From Fasciolopsis buskii (lineage: Eukaryota > Platyhelminthes > Trematoda > Plagiorchiida > Fasciolidae): DNA of 64,000 nt. Positions within the stretch are counted from its first letter, which is position 1, and every line of letters begins with the position of its first letter. Positions 33,594 to 46,235 of this stretch are shown in pieces. The stretch covers positions 219,881 through 283,880 of the forward strand of contig LUCM01010391.1 of assembly GCA_008360955.1 (NCBI GenBank), in the 5' to 3' direction. The notes under the pieces were generated by a model. The model was given only the letters and a program-made list of their open reading frames with translations. It made no database searches and was not told the origin of the DNA. The position numbers and the translations under genes were made by a program.

Positions 33594-33830
33594 CGCTTCT
33601 TCCAGCGTTGCACAGCACGCGCAAGAAGAGCACGAAAAGGTAAATGATGGGCAAGCATATACAGGTGTACAAGCTACAGAAGGCAACGTAGAGCAATTAT
33701 CTCAGTCAGGCGACGACGACGCATCTGGTTATTGGTCGCCAATGTTTCCACCGGACACCAGCAATGCTTTGGAGACATCATCGCTTGGAGATAACAGCCA
33801 AAACCGGAACACATCAGTGCAAGATTAATG
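33594..33830 (+). CDS. Exon-like open frame, unknown
   Basis: An 78-codon frame ending in TAA. It reads QHAQEEHEKVNDGQAYTG, SQSGDDDASGYWSPMFPPD and ends NRNTSVQD. The composition (Gln, Asp, Ser, Asn) and the acceptor-like cttcttccag at its start look like a terminal exon. No partner exon or homologue is recognised, and it could be a fragment of a retrocopied mRNA. Low confidence. Confidence 0.25.
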
Positions 33831-34676
33831 ATCTTGAAAGCTGAGCTGAATTGAACTGAAAACCTGAGTTAGTCTGAAATAGGCAACCCGAAAACTATGG
33901 ATCTTGGGTTGTATACCGCATGAATTCACGCAAATCTAGGATGGGTACCAATACAAACACATCAGATACGGGTGGCAATGGATTTTCTGTTTCTTTAAGC
34001 ATTCACCAGAGTGTCGATGACAATGGTGTCCTCATTCTTCAAACCTCCAGAGTACATGGTTTCACCGATCAAGGACCACAGCTTTCGAGAGAAAACCCAT
34101 CGTAAATCTGTTGGAATTAATGTCCGGTTTTAGATTGCAGTCTTTTCATTCTTGCATTTAATAGTTCGAGTCTGACTAGTCTAAACTCGAGATCATCGAA
34201 CTGGATTTGTGCAATTAATTTCGTCACTATTACACTACGAACTCCGGTTAATCTGTAATTTTCAAACTTATAATCAACTCATCCAGGGTTTGCCTGAAAT
34301 CGCAAAACACTTGTATCACTACAACAACAGTCCATTTTGAAATCATGTATTCAACTGGAATTCCCCCTCAGTTTGTTTCTGTGTGTATGTATGTCGTTGC
34401 TCAATAGGTACAATACTCTTGGGGAAAACAAGCGGTAGGAAAGGGGGATTCGGTACAAAATGTTTTGTACTCGAGCTATACCCCCGTGGTAACAAGAGTT
34501 GACTAAGGATTGTATTGACCAAAACAAGAGCGCCCGTCCCCGAAAAAATCCAATCCGAATAACCGGTAGAATGCTCGGCTGAGTCAATCACTAGAAGATG
34601 GCCTCCGACCTTGAATCATCTACGAATCGCTTGCTCGAGTGCATCCTTATTCCACGTGCCCTCCTCGTCGGGTGAA

Positions 34677-34883
34677 CTAGTCATCTAGTTGGCACAATGC
34701 GGCTACACCACGATTGATCCAATGCTGTTCGGGCTCTGAGGTTTTCAGTTGGATGTACTGCACAAAATTTGTGGAATGTCCAGTTGTGGACAGTACACCA
34801 CGTCTTGCGGATGTTTTGTACACCGGACATGTATAAGTCCCGGTTGTGTCGATCTCCGTTAGTTTGTGAGGTTTTAACCATAT
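34677..34883 (-). CDS. DNAH6: DNAH6 last exon and stop
   Basis: Residues 604-671 and TAG at 34677-34679: IWLKP, then [29 protein letters not shown] and [15 protein letters not shown]. It ends where axonemal dynein heavy chains normally end, so the protein is not truncated at the C-terminus. Acceptor tttcag|atatgg. Downstream on the minus strand no AATAAA is evident; an ATTAAA variant occurs at about 34157-34162. Confidence 0.94.
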   Translation of the reverse strand: MWLKPHKLTEIDTTGTYTCPVYKTSARRGVLSTTGHSTNFVQYIQLKTSEPEQHWINRGVAALCQLDD

Positions 34884-35929
34884 CTGAAAAAAGAACGAGG
34901 TGCAACATTTCATCGATACACGCTGATTATTGCCAGTGTACTTGTTAGGTAAAGTCGCTCGATAAAAATGACAGCAAATGGATCTTTTGGTATAATATTC
35001 GCTAACCAAAGCATTAAGTCCACCGGAAAATCTTTTAACGGTAAAGTGGCACCAATCGTTTTCATATAATGGAGTGTTTCACAACATCATCCACTTTACA
35101 ATCTGCTCTAAGGCTCGATTTTGCACTTATGGCAATGTAAATTCGTCTCTTCTATGAGTAGAAGAGAAGTGTCGATAACTCAGTAATTACGACGTTGCGA
35201 GATTTATATCCAGAACAGTTCAGTTCCATCTCCATTTGACGCATACTGCAAAACAATGCACTGATTATATATGTGCCTCCGAGAAAACTAAAAGGAGGCA
35301 GAAACAATACATGTACTGGAATCTGTAAGTTACGGTAACGCTGCTTTGACATGGCAATAGCTTATAATTTGCAATTGCTTTGGACATTTCGAGAAGTCGC
35401 GCGCTCTTCCCTAAAGCTCACACAAAGGGTTTTCCTTAACTAACGCCGTGCTGAGGCCCTCTTGCAATCGCCATTAAATAACGCACATGTTTTAGGCTGT
35501 CGATTGTTGACTGCATCGATTCCGTCTCGATATCTTCACAATGAATCCGGTTTACAGTGTGTTCTGATACCTTGATACGCATTCTTCGCCCCGTCTAGCA
35601 TATCCAGGTGGCTCCACAACCAAACGGAAATTGGTAGATGGCACTGTAGCAGGCGTTCAAGGGCAAGCATTCCTTAACCAAATGAGTGGGGAGCCATGTG
35701 GTCCGATGCGCGATCTTTTGCAACACTTCGTAGCGTATGCTTATGATGTCGTCCTTGAATGAGAGACAAGTCGTTATGTTTTCTCGGTTGGCGCTTAGGT
35801 TTCAACGCAGAATAAATGGAAGATTCCAATATCCAATATTAGTAATTTCTCAATTTCGTTTACCACTGACCGCCTGGCACTCCTCTTCTGTGGTTAGTTT
35901 CTCCCGTATCACTTGCTGTCGCAATCCTC

Positions 35930-36445
35930 TCACTATGAGTTCTATAAAATGAATCGCACACAACTGTTCACTTACTACGAGGAGAGAAAAACGATGTGTA
36001 CATTTCAGCGCGTGATAGTTTTCCCGTCCTCCGCAACCTCGTCATCAATTATCAATAGGAATCCAAGGTTTGTTCATGGATCCCATACTACTCGGCCGGC
36101 CGAACCGAAGCAGGGGGTTGATCTAGGAGACCCTAACCCGGGCCTATGACCAAACGGTCTAGTCTACAACGCAGAAGGACGATTTTGGGACCGCGTAACC
36201 CTCTGCGGGCCGGTGTCTGGTTGCTAGGTTCGTGAGCACTTCGGAAGAGGACAAGTATCTTGGACGCCTAACACTTCTCTTCACCACATACCGGTGAGCA
36301 CAGTGTTATATAATTCACATCTTTCGTGGTCGGTTAGGTATCAGGATTTAGTTGTCGTCCCTAGACTGACTACTAAAGATCACCCGACTCGAAGAAGGGC
36401 CCCTGGAATTTTCCTTCATTCTCATACTTTACCTCTGTTACAAAA
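35930..36445 (+). repeat. Interspersed repeat family B, copy 4
   Basis: Landmarks gagagaaaaacgatgtgtac, ccctagactgactactaaag and gacgcctaacacttctcttc match the other copies. It lies in DNAH6 intron 8, antisense to that gene. An open frame follows (36449-36725), starting MSETSSSEVLAPFPEH, without recognised homology. Confidence 0.7.
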
Positions 36446-37945
36446 AGTCATGAGTGAGACTTCTTCATCAGAAGTTTTGGCACCGTTTCCAGAGCATTCA
36501 GGGCAAGTAATCAATTGGGAGCCTGAGATACCTACCCCTGACTATACTGAGGCGTTCCGAGGAGCTACCTCCAAGACGTATGGGAAGACTGAACTGTCTG
36601 CTTTAGTTTATGGTCAATTTCTGAAGGGGGCCATGCCATTTTCGAAGTCGCCTCAGATTTTTAAGAGCCAGTGTGGCACTTTATCTGTCTTATGTATAAA
36701 TGACTACACTCCATCAAAAGCCTGACCTTTCGGTGAATTGTATTCCTAAAGGTATTCGCTTCAGCCAAGGATTCTTTTGTTGAGAGTAGGTTTGGTGCAA
36801 TATCAGGCAGACTGGACTGTGCCATCCTAACTGGAAATTATCAAAGCTGCCCAGCCAGCTAGTAAATGATTTAGAATAAGATTTTCGGTGCCTTAGACTA
36901 CTTGTTTTATTCAGTTACCACGTGGTACATTCTCCACTCGCCGTCCGTGGAGTACCATCAGTGCTGCACAAGTGTTTAGTACATAACGGACCACTTCTCA
37001 GTAAAAGCCTCGCATATACATCCGTGCCATTTGTCCCTTCTGCATTTTAGTGTGCATATAAATGAAGGATTATAATCTTTGTTGGAATCAGCAAGAGTTA
37101 TGGATCCTAAACGATCGAGAGTGGTCAACCAGATTGCGTCCTAGCGTCTTGAGTTAGACACTTACTACCGCCGAAAAACTCTCCCCTCGGGAACATACTC
37201 CTGGTAAAGGCCTACTCAACAAGTTGCTGGGTATTTGTTGTATATTAAATAAAGACCACTAAAATATAAAATTTAACTAATTACCCAAACCCCATTCAAT
37301 CAATTTTATCGGTGGAAGATTGCACTAATTCATAGATTGTCTCACCGATCAGTAGCAACGGTCAACTCATCCTTGAGGAAAATAAGCATACAACCATGAT
37401 TGTTTCGTCTTTATCAGTGATTGGAACCAGTTCACAACGTCATACCAAAACCCGGCCGGCGATGGAAATTCACCATAAAGATCACGGCTCCTAAACCTCT
37501 TAACGTCGGTCAACTTCCCATTTGGTGGTCTTCCGCTGGCCACGAACTCCTTGAAAAGAACGTCCTTCGTGGCATCATAAGTAAATGAAGTTAGAAAATC
37601 AAAGGACTTGATCAAGAGATGAGTGGTTGTGAATGGAACATTTTAACCACTCGGAAATTCCAGATGTCATTGAGGAGCCGTTCAGTAAGAACACTAAACC
37701 CTTCAACTTTTAGATATTCCCTCCGAATCGGAACTTTGATTCGAACACACACAATGCCAGTGTGCAGTTGATAATAGTTGACAAGGAAGAAACAGCTGTA
37801 CAATTAGTTAACATTTTTCACTAATCATTCTATGCGATAAATCACTCAATGAATTCCACGTTGTTGGAGATTCGTGCAATGTCCCATCGCCCTAAGCTTT
37901 TTGTGTCATAGATGGATCAATCAGCTAGCAAAACAGGATACGTAC

Positions 37946-38375
37946 GACGGGGATTGTATCGAACAGAACTTTTGGTTTCGATTCGGTCAATCGATCTTCA
38001 ACCGGATCCCATCTTGCACCTTCCAAAAATAGTCCGGACACATATGCTCCGTCATCCGGTTTGGAAAAGCCCTCGAACTGTTCCGGCGGTCTCGGTTTGC
38101 ATTGCATCAGACCGGCTGAAGCGGCTGAGCCACGCCGAGCGGTCAGTGGCACAGTTGGATATTCGGGCACGGCTGGGGCATTTTCCAACATGCTGGGATG
38201 ATTGAAATACCGATTTGTCACAGTGAAACTAAATCCCAATGTGTCGATCGGGATTGTGTACTTGCGTGCGTAGTTTTGCAATACTCCCGTGAGGAACGAT
38301 TGTGTAAAATAGAACCCAGAAAGCCAGAACACTGTTGGTGCATCATAGGTAAGCCAGTCGGAGAAGAACTTCAAT
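37946..38375 (-). CDS. DNAH6: DNAH6 exon 8, C-terminal domain with insertion
   Basis: Completes Arg-460 and adds residues 461-603. Conserved parts are LKFFSDWL, VFWLSGFYFTQSFLTGVLQN, YARKYTIPIDTLGFSFTV, PDDGAYVSGLFLEGARWD and KPKVLFDTIPV. Between GFSFTV and PDDGAY lie about 52 residues where relatives have about 15, so there is an insertion of some 35-40 residues rich in Pro, Ala, Ser and Arg. It lies within the exon and in frame. Acceptor cgacag|attgaa; donor cccgtc|gtacgt, chosen over a later GT because it restores the frame into IWLKP. Confidence 0.92.
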
Positions 38376-40362
38376 CTGTCGGACAAAGTGATAAGATATA
38401 TCGTTACGATGTGATGGAAACAAATCTTTCAAAAGGTTGTCATGCTTGCCGGAAGACTCGAGCGATACGACTATTTGTTTATCATGTAGATGTTATTTTC
38501 AGAAATACTCAGAACTACCTTTAAGTAATTTATGAACCAATTATCTGTTCCACTAGGCTTTATACGAAATGCCAACTACAAATAAAGTCTTTCTAGACGT
38601 CTAGGGAATTGCTGAGCAAACACCACAAACGGTTTTCTAAAACTGTAAAAGTGAGCTCATGTTCGGTTGCCAGCTAGTCACAAGTGACAAGGTGTAAAAT
38701 AGGTCATCTTTCTGAAAATTAACTTTGTTTTACTGACGGTTAAGTCTACAAGCAGCAAATTCGACGTTTACTATATCATTCCTCGTGTTATTCCGGAACT
38801 GTCAAAATTATTCGGAAATGTCATCCAGCTGACTTAGTGAGGCCTCGTTCGCACAGGCCCAAAACGTGATCTATCTTCTTGGACAAGTCTTCGTGTACCT
38901 ACTGTGTATCCTGTAAGTGCACTAATTATCTATGTATTACTCTACCATCTGCAAATAGATGTACTTTTGAGAAGCCTTGTGAAACAGAGGCGTGTTTTTA
39001 CTCAATTCAGAATATTTCTGACATAACTTTGAGGTAATTCCGAAACCACCCGGGAATTGGTATAAACGGGGACAGATGATATATATGCGTTCTTTTTCTT
39101 CCTGGACGTAGCTAAATATAGGTCCTCCAACCCCTAAAGCTCGGGATGTTATTCCGGATTCTTTTGCTGATGTAATGAATCGAATTCCTTGCAATGTGTA
39201 CGCTTTTCACGAGGAGACATCCAGGTAGAATTAGTCCATGGTGCAATAAATGGGAATGAAAACCTTAACCAACCGACTTGGCTAAATAGAACTGGCCAGA
39301 TTTCAGAATTGGGTTCCATAATGTCCTTCATGAAACGATTGAATAAATACGGTGATTTGGCCTACTGTTGCTGTCAGCGGTTTACTCCCAATCGAAGTCT
39401 CTATCGATCTATCCGATCACCTATTTTATTTACTGTTTGTTCGTCTAAAGAGTAATCGCTGGTTTATTTCGCCTTGGTTACACGTTGCCAAGGTGCTGCC
39501 ATCCAAGTTGGAACATTTGAGCTTTAGGTGTTTGACCGTAAGAAGAGAACAGAAATCGTAAGATCGTAACACTAAATCAGTCAGTTAAGTTGATAAATTA
39601 AGTGGTTTACTATGGATCACAAACACGTAAAACTTATTCAGACAAAGATCTCATTAGAATGCGATTAACCCATCAATCCTAATCAGTTCAGTTCAGTAAA
39701 CTTGCATCAACGTGCTCCGGTTTTGGTTGCTACACCACAACACCACCTACCAAAAGGAGAATAAGAGAACGGAAATATTGGAAGGTCAACTCCAATGTAA
39801 TAAGCTGAAGAGCATATGAGGAGGAAATATTCCTAATGAAAGAACCCCACTGGCTGCAACATCAAGTCATATCACCTGGTGTCTCCAACCATCGTTTAAG
39901 GAGGTCGTGGGGACCCCAACCTGCTAGTCTAACTGGGCCTAGGGATGTCACTCTACTGGTTAAGGTTTTGAAGTTTTTTCAACTGTCATCTACTGAACAC
40001 CTATATTCAACCTACAGCAGGTACCGTTATGAGATAACACTGTGTAACGAGGCAGTGGTTTGGTGATCATGCGCAAAACACGCTCGAACTACCTTAATCT
40101 ATTTGCACTGGAATTGGCAGAATGCCCAAGAAGTCTTCCTGTTTATGCGGCCAAACTTTATCTTAGATTCGATTGTCTGATGAAACCTAACGATTTTAGA
40201 AACAAAACTAATGAATTTCAATGACAGCTTTTACTGATATCGTGCTTATTTTATTTATGACGAGTGAAACTGTACAACAATAACCTGCCGTAAAACTAGT
40301 CCAATTGAGGCCGTTCTTATCAATCAAAGATACCGAAATAAAAACAACCCCATTTGGCTGAC

Positions 40363-40628
40363 CTCAGAATCAGATCCTGTACGTAACTCCCCAACGGTTT
40401 GAGTGATGGAAATGATTTCGCAGCCCATACACTGGGCAACTTGCCCACAAGCATCGAATTGAACACATCCTCCAAATCGGCGGACATTACAACCAAACCT
40501 TTAATGGCTTTTTGTAAATTTAACAATGTGGATCGAACCACAGCCGTGAGACGATTAAACCGAATCAATTCTTGTCGTAGCACGGTATTCATCGATTCCC
40601 GGTAAATAACCGGATAGCGTTGCATAGC
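40363..40628 (-). CDS. DNAH6: DNAH6 exon 7
   Basis: Residues 372-459 plus two bases: YPVIYRESMNTVLRQELIRF, NRLTAVVRSTLLNLQKAIKG, LVVMSADLEDVFNSMLVGKL, then WAAKSFPSLKPLGSYVQDLI. This is the helical start of the dynein C-terminal domain and is very well conserved. Acceptor attcag|gctatg. The donor ctgag|gtcagc is weak, but phase and homology with exon 8 (R/LKFF) fix it. Confidence 0.92.
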
Positions 40629-42649
40629 CTGAATTTTGTTGGGACAGAAAAAAATTAAATGTTCAATGCAGTTGTGTATCCCAACTGACGGCGAAACCTT
40701 TCACAAAAATTCTTTTGCTTGTAAACAAAAACACTAATTTATAAATACTGTACAGAAACATGATTTTCAAGTTCACTCGATTCTTTTGGTTTCTTCCGTC
40801 AACGGCGGGCGAACAGTTTTTCCGTTCGTAAGGCAATTCTTAGCAGATTTCGTGCTTATAATTTCCCTTTCATTTGTGGTTCCTTTGGTGACCTTGTTTC
40901 GGAATCATAAGTGAAAGCTGTTTTTTGCTCTCGACATTACTTCCAATTTCACTTTACCCAATAATCCGCCTATGGGTTTTTTTAATTTTTCTACTATCCT
41001 TTATTTTATTTCTTCTTATTAATACTTGGAAGGTCCACTAAGAACTGTGTTCTCTGACCGCACCCAAACGACCAGATCTGGACGGTAAAACACCTACGGT
41101 CCTCAAAATGCGCACACCTTGAACGTTCAACTTTTAGGTTCCTTGAAAACATGTCATGACTCCTCCTACTTATAAACAATGACTTGTGTGACCTCATGAA
41201 TTAACGTCCGCAAATACCTATCTTTTCCAAGGCATTCGAAATTGTTGCAACTTACCAACTGTGCATATTCCAAAAAAAACTACTAAGTGATCTTGTCAGC
41301 AAACCGGTGTTGTGCTATGCCATCTCTCATCCGGTGCTCCTAGTTGGCCGCGCCCAATAAATACGGAGAAACACCTGATCTCGTCCGACATCGCTGAAGC
41401 CTTCGGACGAATTTACCACGAAGGTCTACCGGTAAGACTGTGCAAATGAGAGCCCCCTTGGCTATCGCATACGGACCAGTAAGTTTCCTCAGCAAGCAAA
41501 CCACCTTCCTGTAAATCCCTGTATTCCCCGAAGTTCAATACTTGCCCCATTCTCCCATTTCTGTTGGTCAGTGACCTATCCACAAATTACAGCACAACTC
41601 ATCCGTTTGCTAACGACTTAGCACTCCATTGTTCTCTTTCTCAACGCGCTCCTCGCCAACCACACATCATTATTGATCTTGACCGTATATCGTTAGACTT
41701 TAACTTCCGATGCATCATGATGAGCCTAATCCATCCAAACTCTTTCTTTCATTTCCATTAAAAAATTACTCACTTTCTCCAGATTTATCCTTCGACTCAA
41801 CCCAATTGCATCCACACACTTTGTTTCTCTTTCTGGCTAATTTGCAGCTTTATATTATCCTTCAGTACCTCAGCTACCCGTGCTGCCCATAAAATTGATT
41901 TTCTATACCGAACTCTATGTTCCTTCACTCCTCCTTATCTTCTGCTGTACAAAACTAAAATTCAATCCGCACATGGAATAGCGCTTCGTCTTCGCTTGAC
42001 CGTGTTCTTCAGAAGACTTCCAGCTGATCGTCGACCTTATACTAACTGAATAAGAACACGTGAATCGGCAAAAAAATGAGGAAAAACCTTTTTCTTGCTC
42101 AGCTTTTTACCTACATGAAAGTAGTCATCCTTTTTAAAATTTTTATATCAAATCTTAAAATTCTGCCTTTCAGTCTTCGTTTCCGTGAACTGCTAGACCC
42201 TAGGACACTCTTGTACTTCCTTTCTTATCACGTACCTTTAGGCTTTTCGGCTGCAAAATCAATATCAGCAGACAGGCTCTTACTCGCGTGTCCCTCCCCC
42301 AAACCCCCTTCGCCCAAATACAGTACTTCCCCAAGTTTGTAATTAGAATAGTCGGTGACCACGGTATTTTAGGGTGATTAATATTAGTTCGCTAGTGAAT
42401 GAACACAACTGTGTTCAGACCGCTGTCACACTGAACATTTACTTCATTGGTTGAATATTCTGATTTGCTGCCCATTAATCTAACTCAGTAGAAACACCAG
42501 AGTGGTTAGACAAGTTTACCAAGGGAAGTTACTATTTAAAAATCAATTCCGAGAGATGAATTTCGGTGCGCCTTACCCAGGCCCAAAATGTTTCCCTTGA
42601 CGTCAAATGAGATAATATTCGGTAACATTTAATAGGAGACTGTTCGAGA

Positions 42650-42905
42650 GTGACCCTGGATGAGTGGACTAGATGTGCTATCTGCAGGGTCAGAGGTTCG
42701 AATCCTAGATCCATCGCCGCCTAGTGGTAGACGGCAGTTCGCTGTCTCCCGGCTCGTTAACCCATCTGACCTAATAAGGCTCTATGCTCCCCCAAGCTCC
42801 AGGATCACAGCTGCTGATTTCTTTCGCCGCTCCCCCTCCCTTAACTTATGTAGTGGGCCCTAGTGGCTATCGGACATGCCCTTCTCATTACACTCATATA
42901 GTTAA
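42650..42905 (+). mobile_element. SINE family C with intact tRNA-like head
   Basis: An A-box-like gatgagtggactag and a perfect B box ggttcgaatcc (about 42693) are followed by the family body (cctagtggtagacggcagtt) and tail (ccctagtggctatcggacat). It is the most complete copy of the family here and suggests a tRNA-derived pol III SINE. It lies in DNAH6 intron 6. Confidence 0.78.
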
Positions 42906-43423
42906 AAACGCAGATCAGAGTTGCACAGAAAATTATCCACCGGCAATATCAAGACCAAAATTACCGTCAAGAAAATATAAGAACAACCTGGTTGTTTCAA
43001 CCTTGTTAGAAGCATTTGCAGTGCATACCCACCGATTACAATGCAGGAAATAAGACCGAGGGTGAGCAATCGTGAGTCAAACACCGTAGCCGATAAGTTA
43101 TCCGGGTCACCTGTCAACGGTCTGTTGATGCTGAACTCCATGCGATATGACAGTCACTTATCACCGATTTTGTACAGGCCACCTATCTCCCCCGCATCGA
43201 AACAGACTGCTTCTTAAGTTCAGTTATTCTCTCAGAAAAGAAGCATCCGTTACAAAAACCAATCGTTGGGCAAGTTAAAGTAGAAAAAAGCGAAAACTTC
43301 ATATTACAAAACAGCTGAACTGCTCGTTTAGGGTTTGAGTAAAATCTGCAAGTGATTTTAATCTGTGGAGCCTTTTCAAATATGAAAAGGCCCCACTCAA
43401 CAAAATAAATGAGTTCAAATTAC

Positions 43424-43552
43424 CTCTTTCATTTTGAAGTCAGGTGGTAATTTTGACAAGATATCGGCTGCTAACTCCTGGACGGTCTCTTCCGGGGATT
43501 TGCCCGCGCCGCCCTGTTGTCTGGGCAATGTGAGTAAGATGCCAGAAAAGAG
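43424..43552 (-). CDS. DNAH6: DNAH6 exon 6
   Basis: Residues 329-371, phase 0 at both ends: LFSGILLTLPRQQGGAGKSP, EETVQELAADILSKL and PPDFKMKE. It matches the family segment LLTLPRQ...GKSPxExVxELAxDILSKLP. Acceptor cttttag|ctcttt, donor aaagag|gtaatt. Confidence 0.92.
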
Positions 43553-44950
43553 CTAAAAGCGTTGAAATGAGATATAGTTTCACAACCATTCTCTTCTTTC
43601 AAGAAGTAATCTATACCTCACGACGAATTCATCACTGTTTGTATTAGTCTATAGTTTAAATCCTTTGGCCGAACTTTCTGCCTATATATAATTAGAAAAT
43701 CAATACCTTTTAGCAAATGAGAAAGTGTAAGGACAGAACTGTTCATATTCACGACGATCGGATACAGAAAAGACGTGAATTCAAGCACACCATGTCAAGT
43801 CAAACCTACAAAAAACCGTAAACATAATCAGGAACTCCAACACGTTCTTTGTAAAATCATCTGTTCGACACACTATTCAACTAAGCTTGATATTCACTGG
43901 CAGCAGGAACGAAAGTTGCACGTATCCATACCCTCACGGTAAGTGAATAGTTTACTTCTATCATGCAGTCGTTCAGTGTTAAGAGACTGGCCAAGTAGGC
44001 GGATATGTAAGATGCAGCTGTTGATGGATTTTTAACAGTGAATCCATGTTGGAAACAATGCGAAATTTGCCAATCAACAAATCGTTTTTCAACAACAGAA
44101 CCAACTGCGCAGGCAAATCTCGGGATGCGGCAAAGAGTCTGGTGCCCCTACTTTCCCCAAAGTCCTCGTTAAAATGGACTGGGTTTCTCGTCATTTAGTG
44201 GCTTCTGGCTAACGTTTATTAGCCCCGGGTTTTAGTCATCAGTCGTGATGTGTGTTTGAATGAGCAAACACTTCGTCACCCAACACAGCTTTTGACGGAA
44301 TTCAGACTAGGCTGCCAAGTCACGTGCTTGGGCCCAACGATTCACAGTTGAGGTGACCGTTTGCGGTGTGCAATGCTCAAATCCGGCCTGAGGATACTGA
44401 ACGACTCAAAAAGTCCATTAGAAGACGAAAAACTCGCATTTATAGGCAGTTTTGTAAAGAAATGCAATCTGTTGATGACGAGAACTGCACTGGGGCAGTA
44501 CCATTCACATTCACCTAAGATCTTAAACACTCTACAAAAGCTGTTTACAATCAAGATGTTATAGAAATTATGTGACGCACTGTGGGTAGATTGTACACAA
44601 CAATGAGAATGCTACTCAGGGAAAACTGATGTCGGTGCAATCCCATGCACTGGACTATTTGACACCACCTAAATGGATATGATGCACAAAGTGAAAACTG
44701 AAACCTATCACAAAAGCTTGGTTTATGATAAGCCGACCAATCCGATTGGTTAGTCTTCCAATACCGTCTTAGATTCCTCCAATTCGCTTGAGCGACACTT
44801 CTCTGCGTCGAAAACGCAAGGGTTTGGAAGAAGAATAGTGCTCCCATGAAAGAACCCCTGGGAAATGTTGGAGTACTCCTTTATCAAGATAATCAGTCCC
44901 CAGCTTTGAATAATAACTATGAACCATCCAGTAGAATCTTTTAAAATTAC

Positions 44951-45104
44951 CTGAAGTGTTTCCTGATTGTCTTTCGTGATATCGGCATTATCGTGGAGGC
45001 CGTAGACTTCTGGAGTTGGGTTGATCGGTAAGGAGCGAATGTAGTCCACAAATTGTTGATGGGGTCCGTCATCCGGACAATAGTAGATACCTGAATCTGA
45101 TAGT
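44951..45104 (-). CDS. DNAH6: DNAH6 exon 5
   Basis: Completes Lys-277 and adds residues 278-328: LSDSGIYYCPDDG, FVDYIRSLPINPTPEVYGLH and DNADITKDNQETLQ. LH(D/E)NADITKDNQET is among the best subfamily markers for DNAH6. Of several nearby AGs, only tatctag|actatc keeps the frame open; the later ones hit TGA. Confidence 0.9.
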
Positions 45105-45299
45105 CTAGATAATTTTGTTCCAAAAATAAAGACAAATGTTTTGTTAAGTCACGAAAAGCTCAAATATATTTGTGAGTAATTGGTGCTAATTATGATTTCA
45201 TATTTCCAATACCATAAAAGGCTTTCCGGCAGTAAATTTGCTACCCATGTGATCAAATCAAATGTTCAGTATGTTCGGGATTTGAGATATCTTCTAATT

Positions 45300-45455
45300 T
45301 TTTACTTCTTTTGTTAATGAAACAACCACAACATGAAGGGAGTCGCGACCAACAGAGGGCCTCCAAGTGAGAAAGATGACTGGCGGTGAAAGGATTAGAA
45401 CCCGCGATCTTCATGTCCAAACGCCACGACCCTATACGTTTGACCACCGCCAGCT
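45300..45455 (-). mobile_element. SINE family D, reversed
   Basis: The reverse strand carries ctggcggtggtcaaacgt, cgtttggacatgaagatcgc, the B-box-like gggttctaatcc and the tail gtttcattaacaaaagaag, as in 9472-9655. Confidence 0.7.
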
Positions 45456-45884
45456 CACGAGCTATCGGCAAACCTAGAGATGCTCCCAACTGATCATACA
45501 CTCCAGGCAGGCTCTGTTGAGGATCTCCAACTAGTTTTCTCGTAGCGGTGTTATCTTCATCACAACGTGCGATCAAAACCAATTCCCGGGTCTTTCCACC
45601 AGGTTGAATGACTTTTCGTAGTCCTTCCAGAAGAGGTGGCTAAACCTTAATCTCTAACGGAGCACCGATGACGCATGAATTATATGGCACTGTATATATG
45701 TATACATACCACCGAAAATGAAGCCAAGCAGCATGCAAGCAACCAACATGTCTAATTTAGCCTCTTAATCTAGAGAAACACTCCTCATATTCACGTTTTA
45801 CTGAAAGGACTACTGCAACGTCCCGTCACAACAAGACCGCTTCTTGATGTGATGGCTTACGTGCTAGCGAGCTACACAGGATGG

Positions 45885-46235
45885 CCCATATCCAGCCGTA
45901 AATTCAGCAACGCCCGGAAAGTCAGTGGATAGAGTTCTGAAGAAGTAGTCTCCTGTTCCTTCACGTTGGGGGTTGACTCCAGTTAGCAAATCAGCCGAAA
46001 AAATGGGTGGAAAAATAATTGATCAAACAGACGGGCTTCCACTCAGCCATTCCCCACTGCCTTCGGGACAGTTTTTTCTTAAAACCATCATTTGAGGCGT
46101 CATTTGAGAACCCTAATAGTTCTCCTTCTTAGTGGTTGTAATCCCCAGCAGTACTACTCCACGAACCTCCATGAATAGTTTTAACATGATAAATGCCACA
46201 ATGCATCGGCCGCCGCACAGGATAATTAGAGCCAC
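45885..46235 (-). repeat. Interspersed repeat family A, copy 3 (reversed)
   Basis: The reverse strand matches copies 1 and 2: taattatcctgtgcg, tattagggttctcaa, tggctgagtggaa. It lies in DNAH6 intron 4. Confidence 0.7.

Larger units (their letters stand above)
30921..34676. other. Intergenic gap between converging NELF-B and DNAH6
   Basis: 3.76 kb. It holds the 3' UTR candidates of both genes (AATAAA near 31555 for NELF-B, ATTAAA on the minus strand near 34160 for DNAH6), a Penelope-like hairpin (31619-31658), a LINE fragment (32990-33220) and an exon-like frame (33594-33830). No other gene is firmly supported. Confidence 0.6.

Noticed and set aside
36449..36725. MSETSSSEVL... open frame after repeat B copy 4
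   Set aside because: Unbroken for 92 codons, but with no homology, no splice context and directly attached to a repeat copy.
40181..40200. ctgatgaaacc, a possible hammerhead core
   Set aside because: No stem II lies between the CTGATGA and GAAAC parts; the boxes overlap, so no ribozyme fold is possible.
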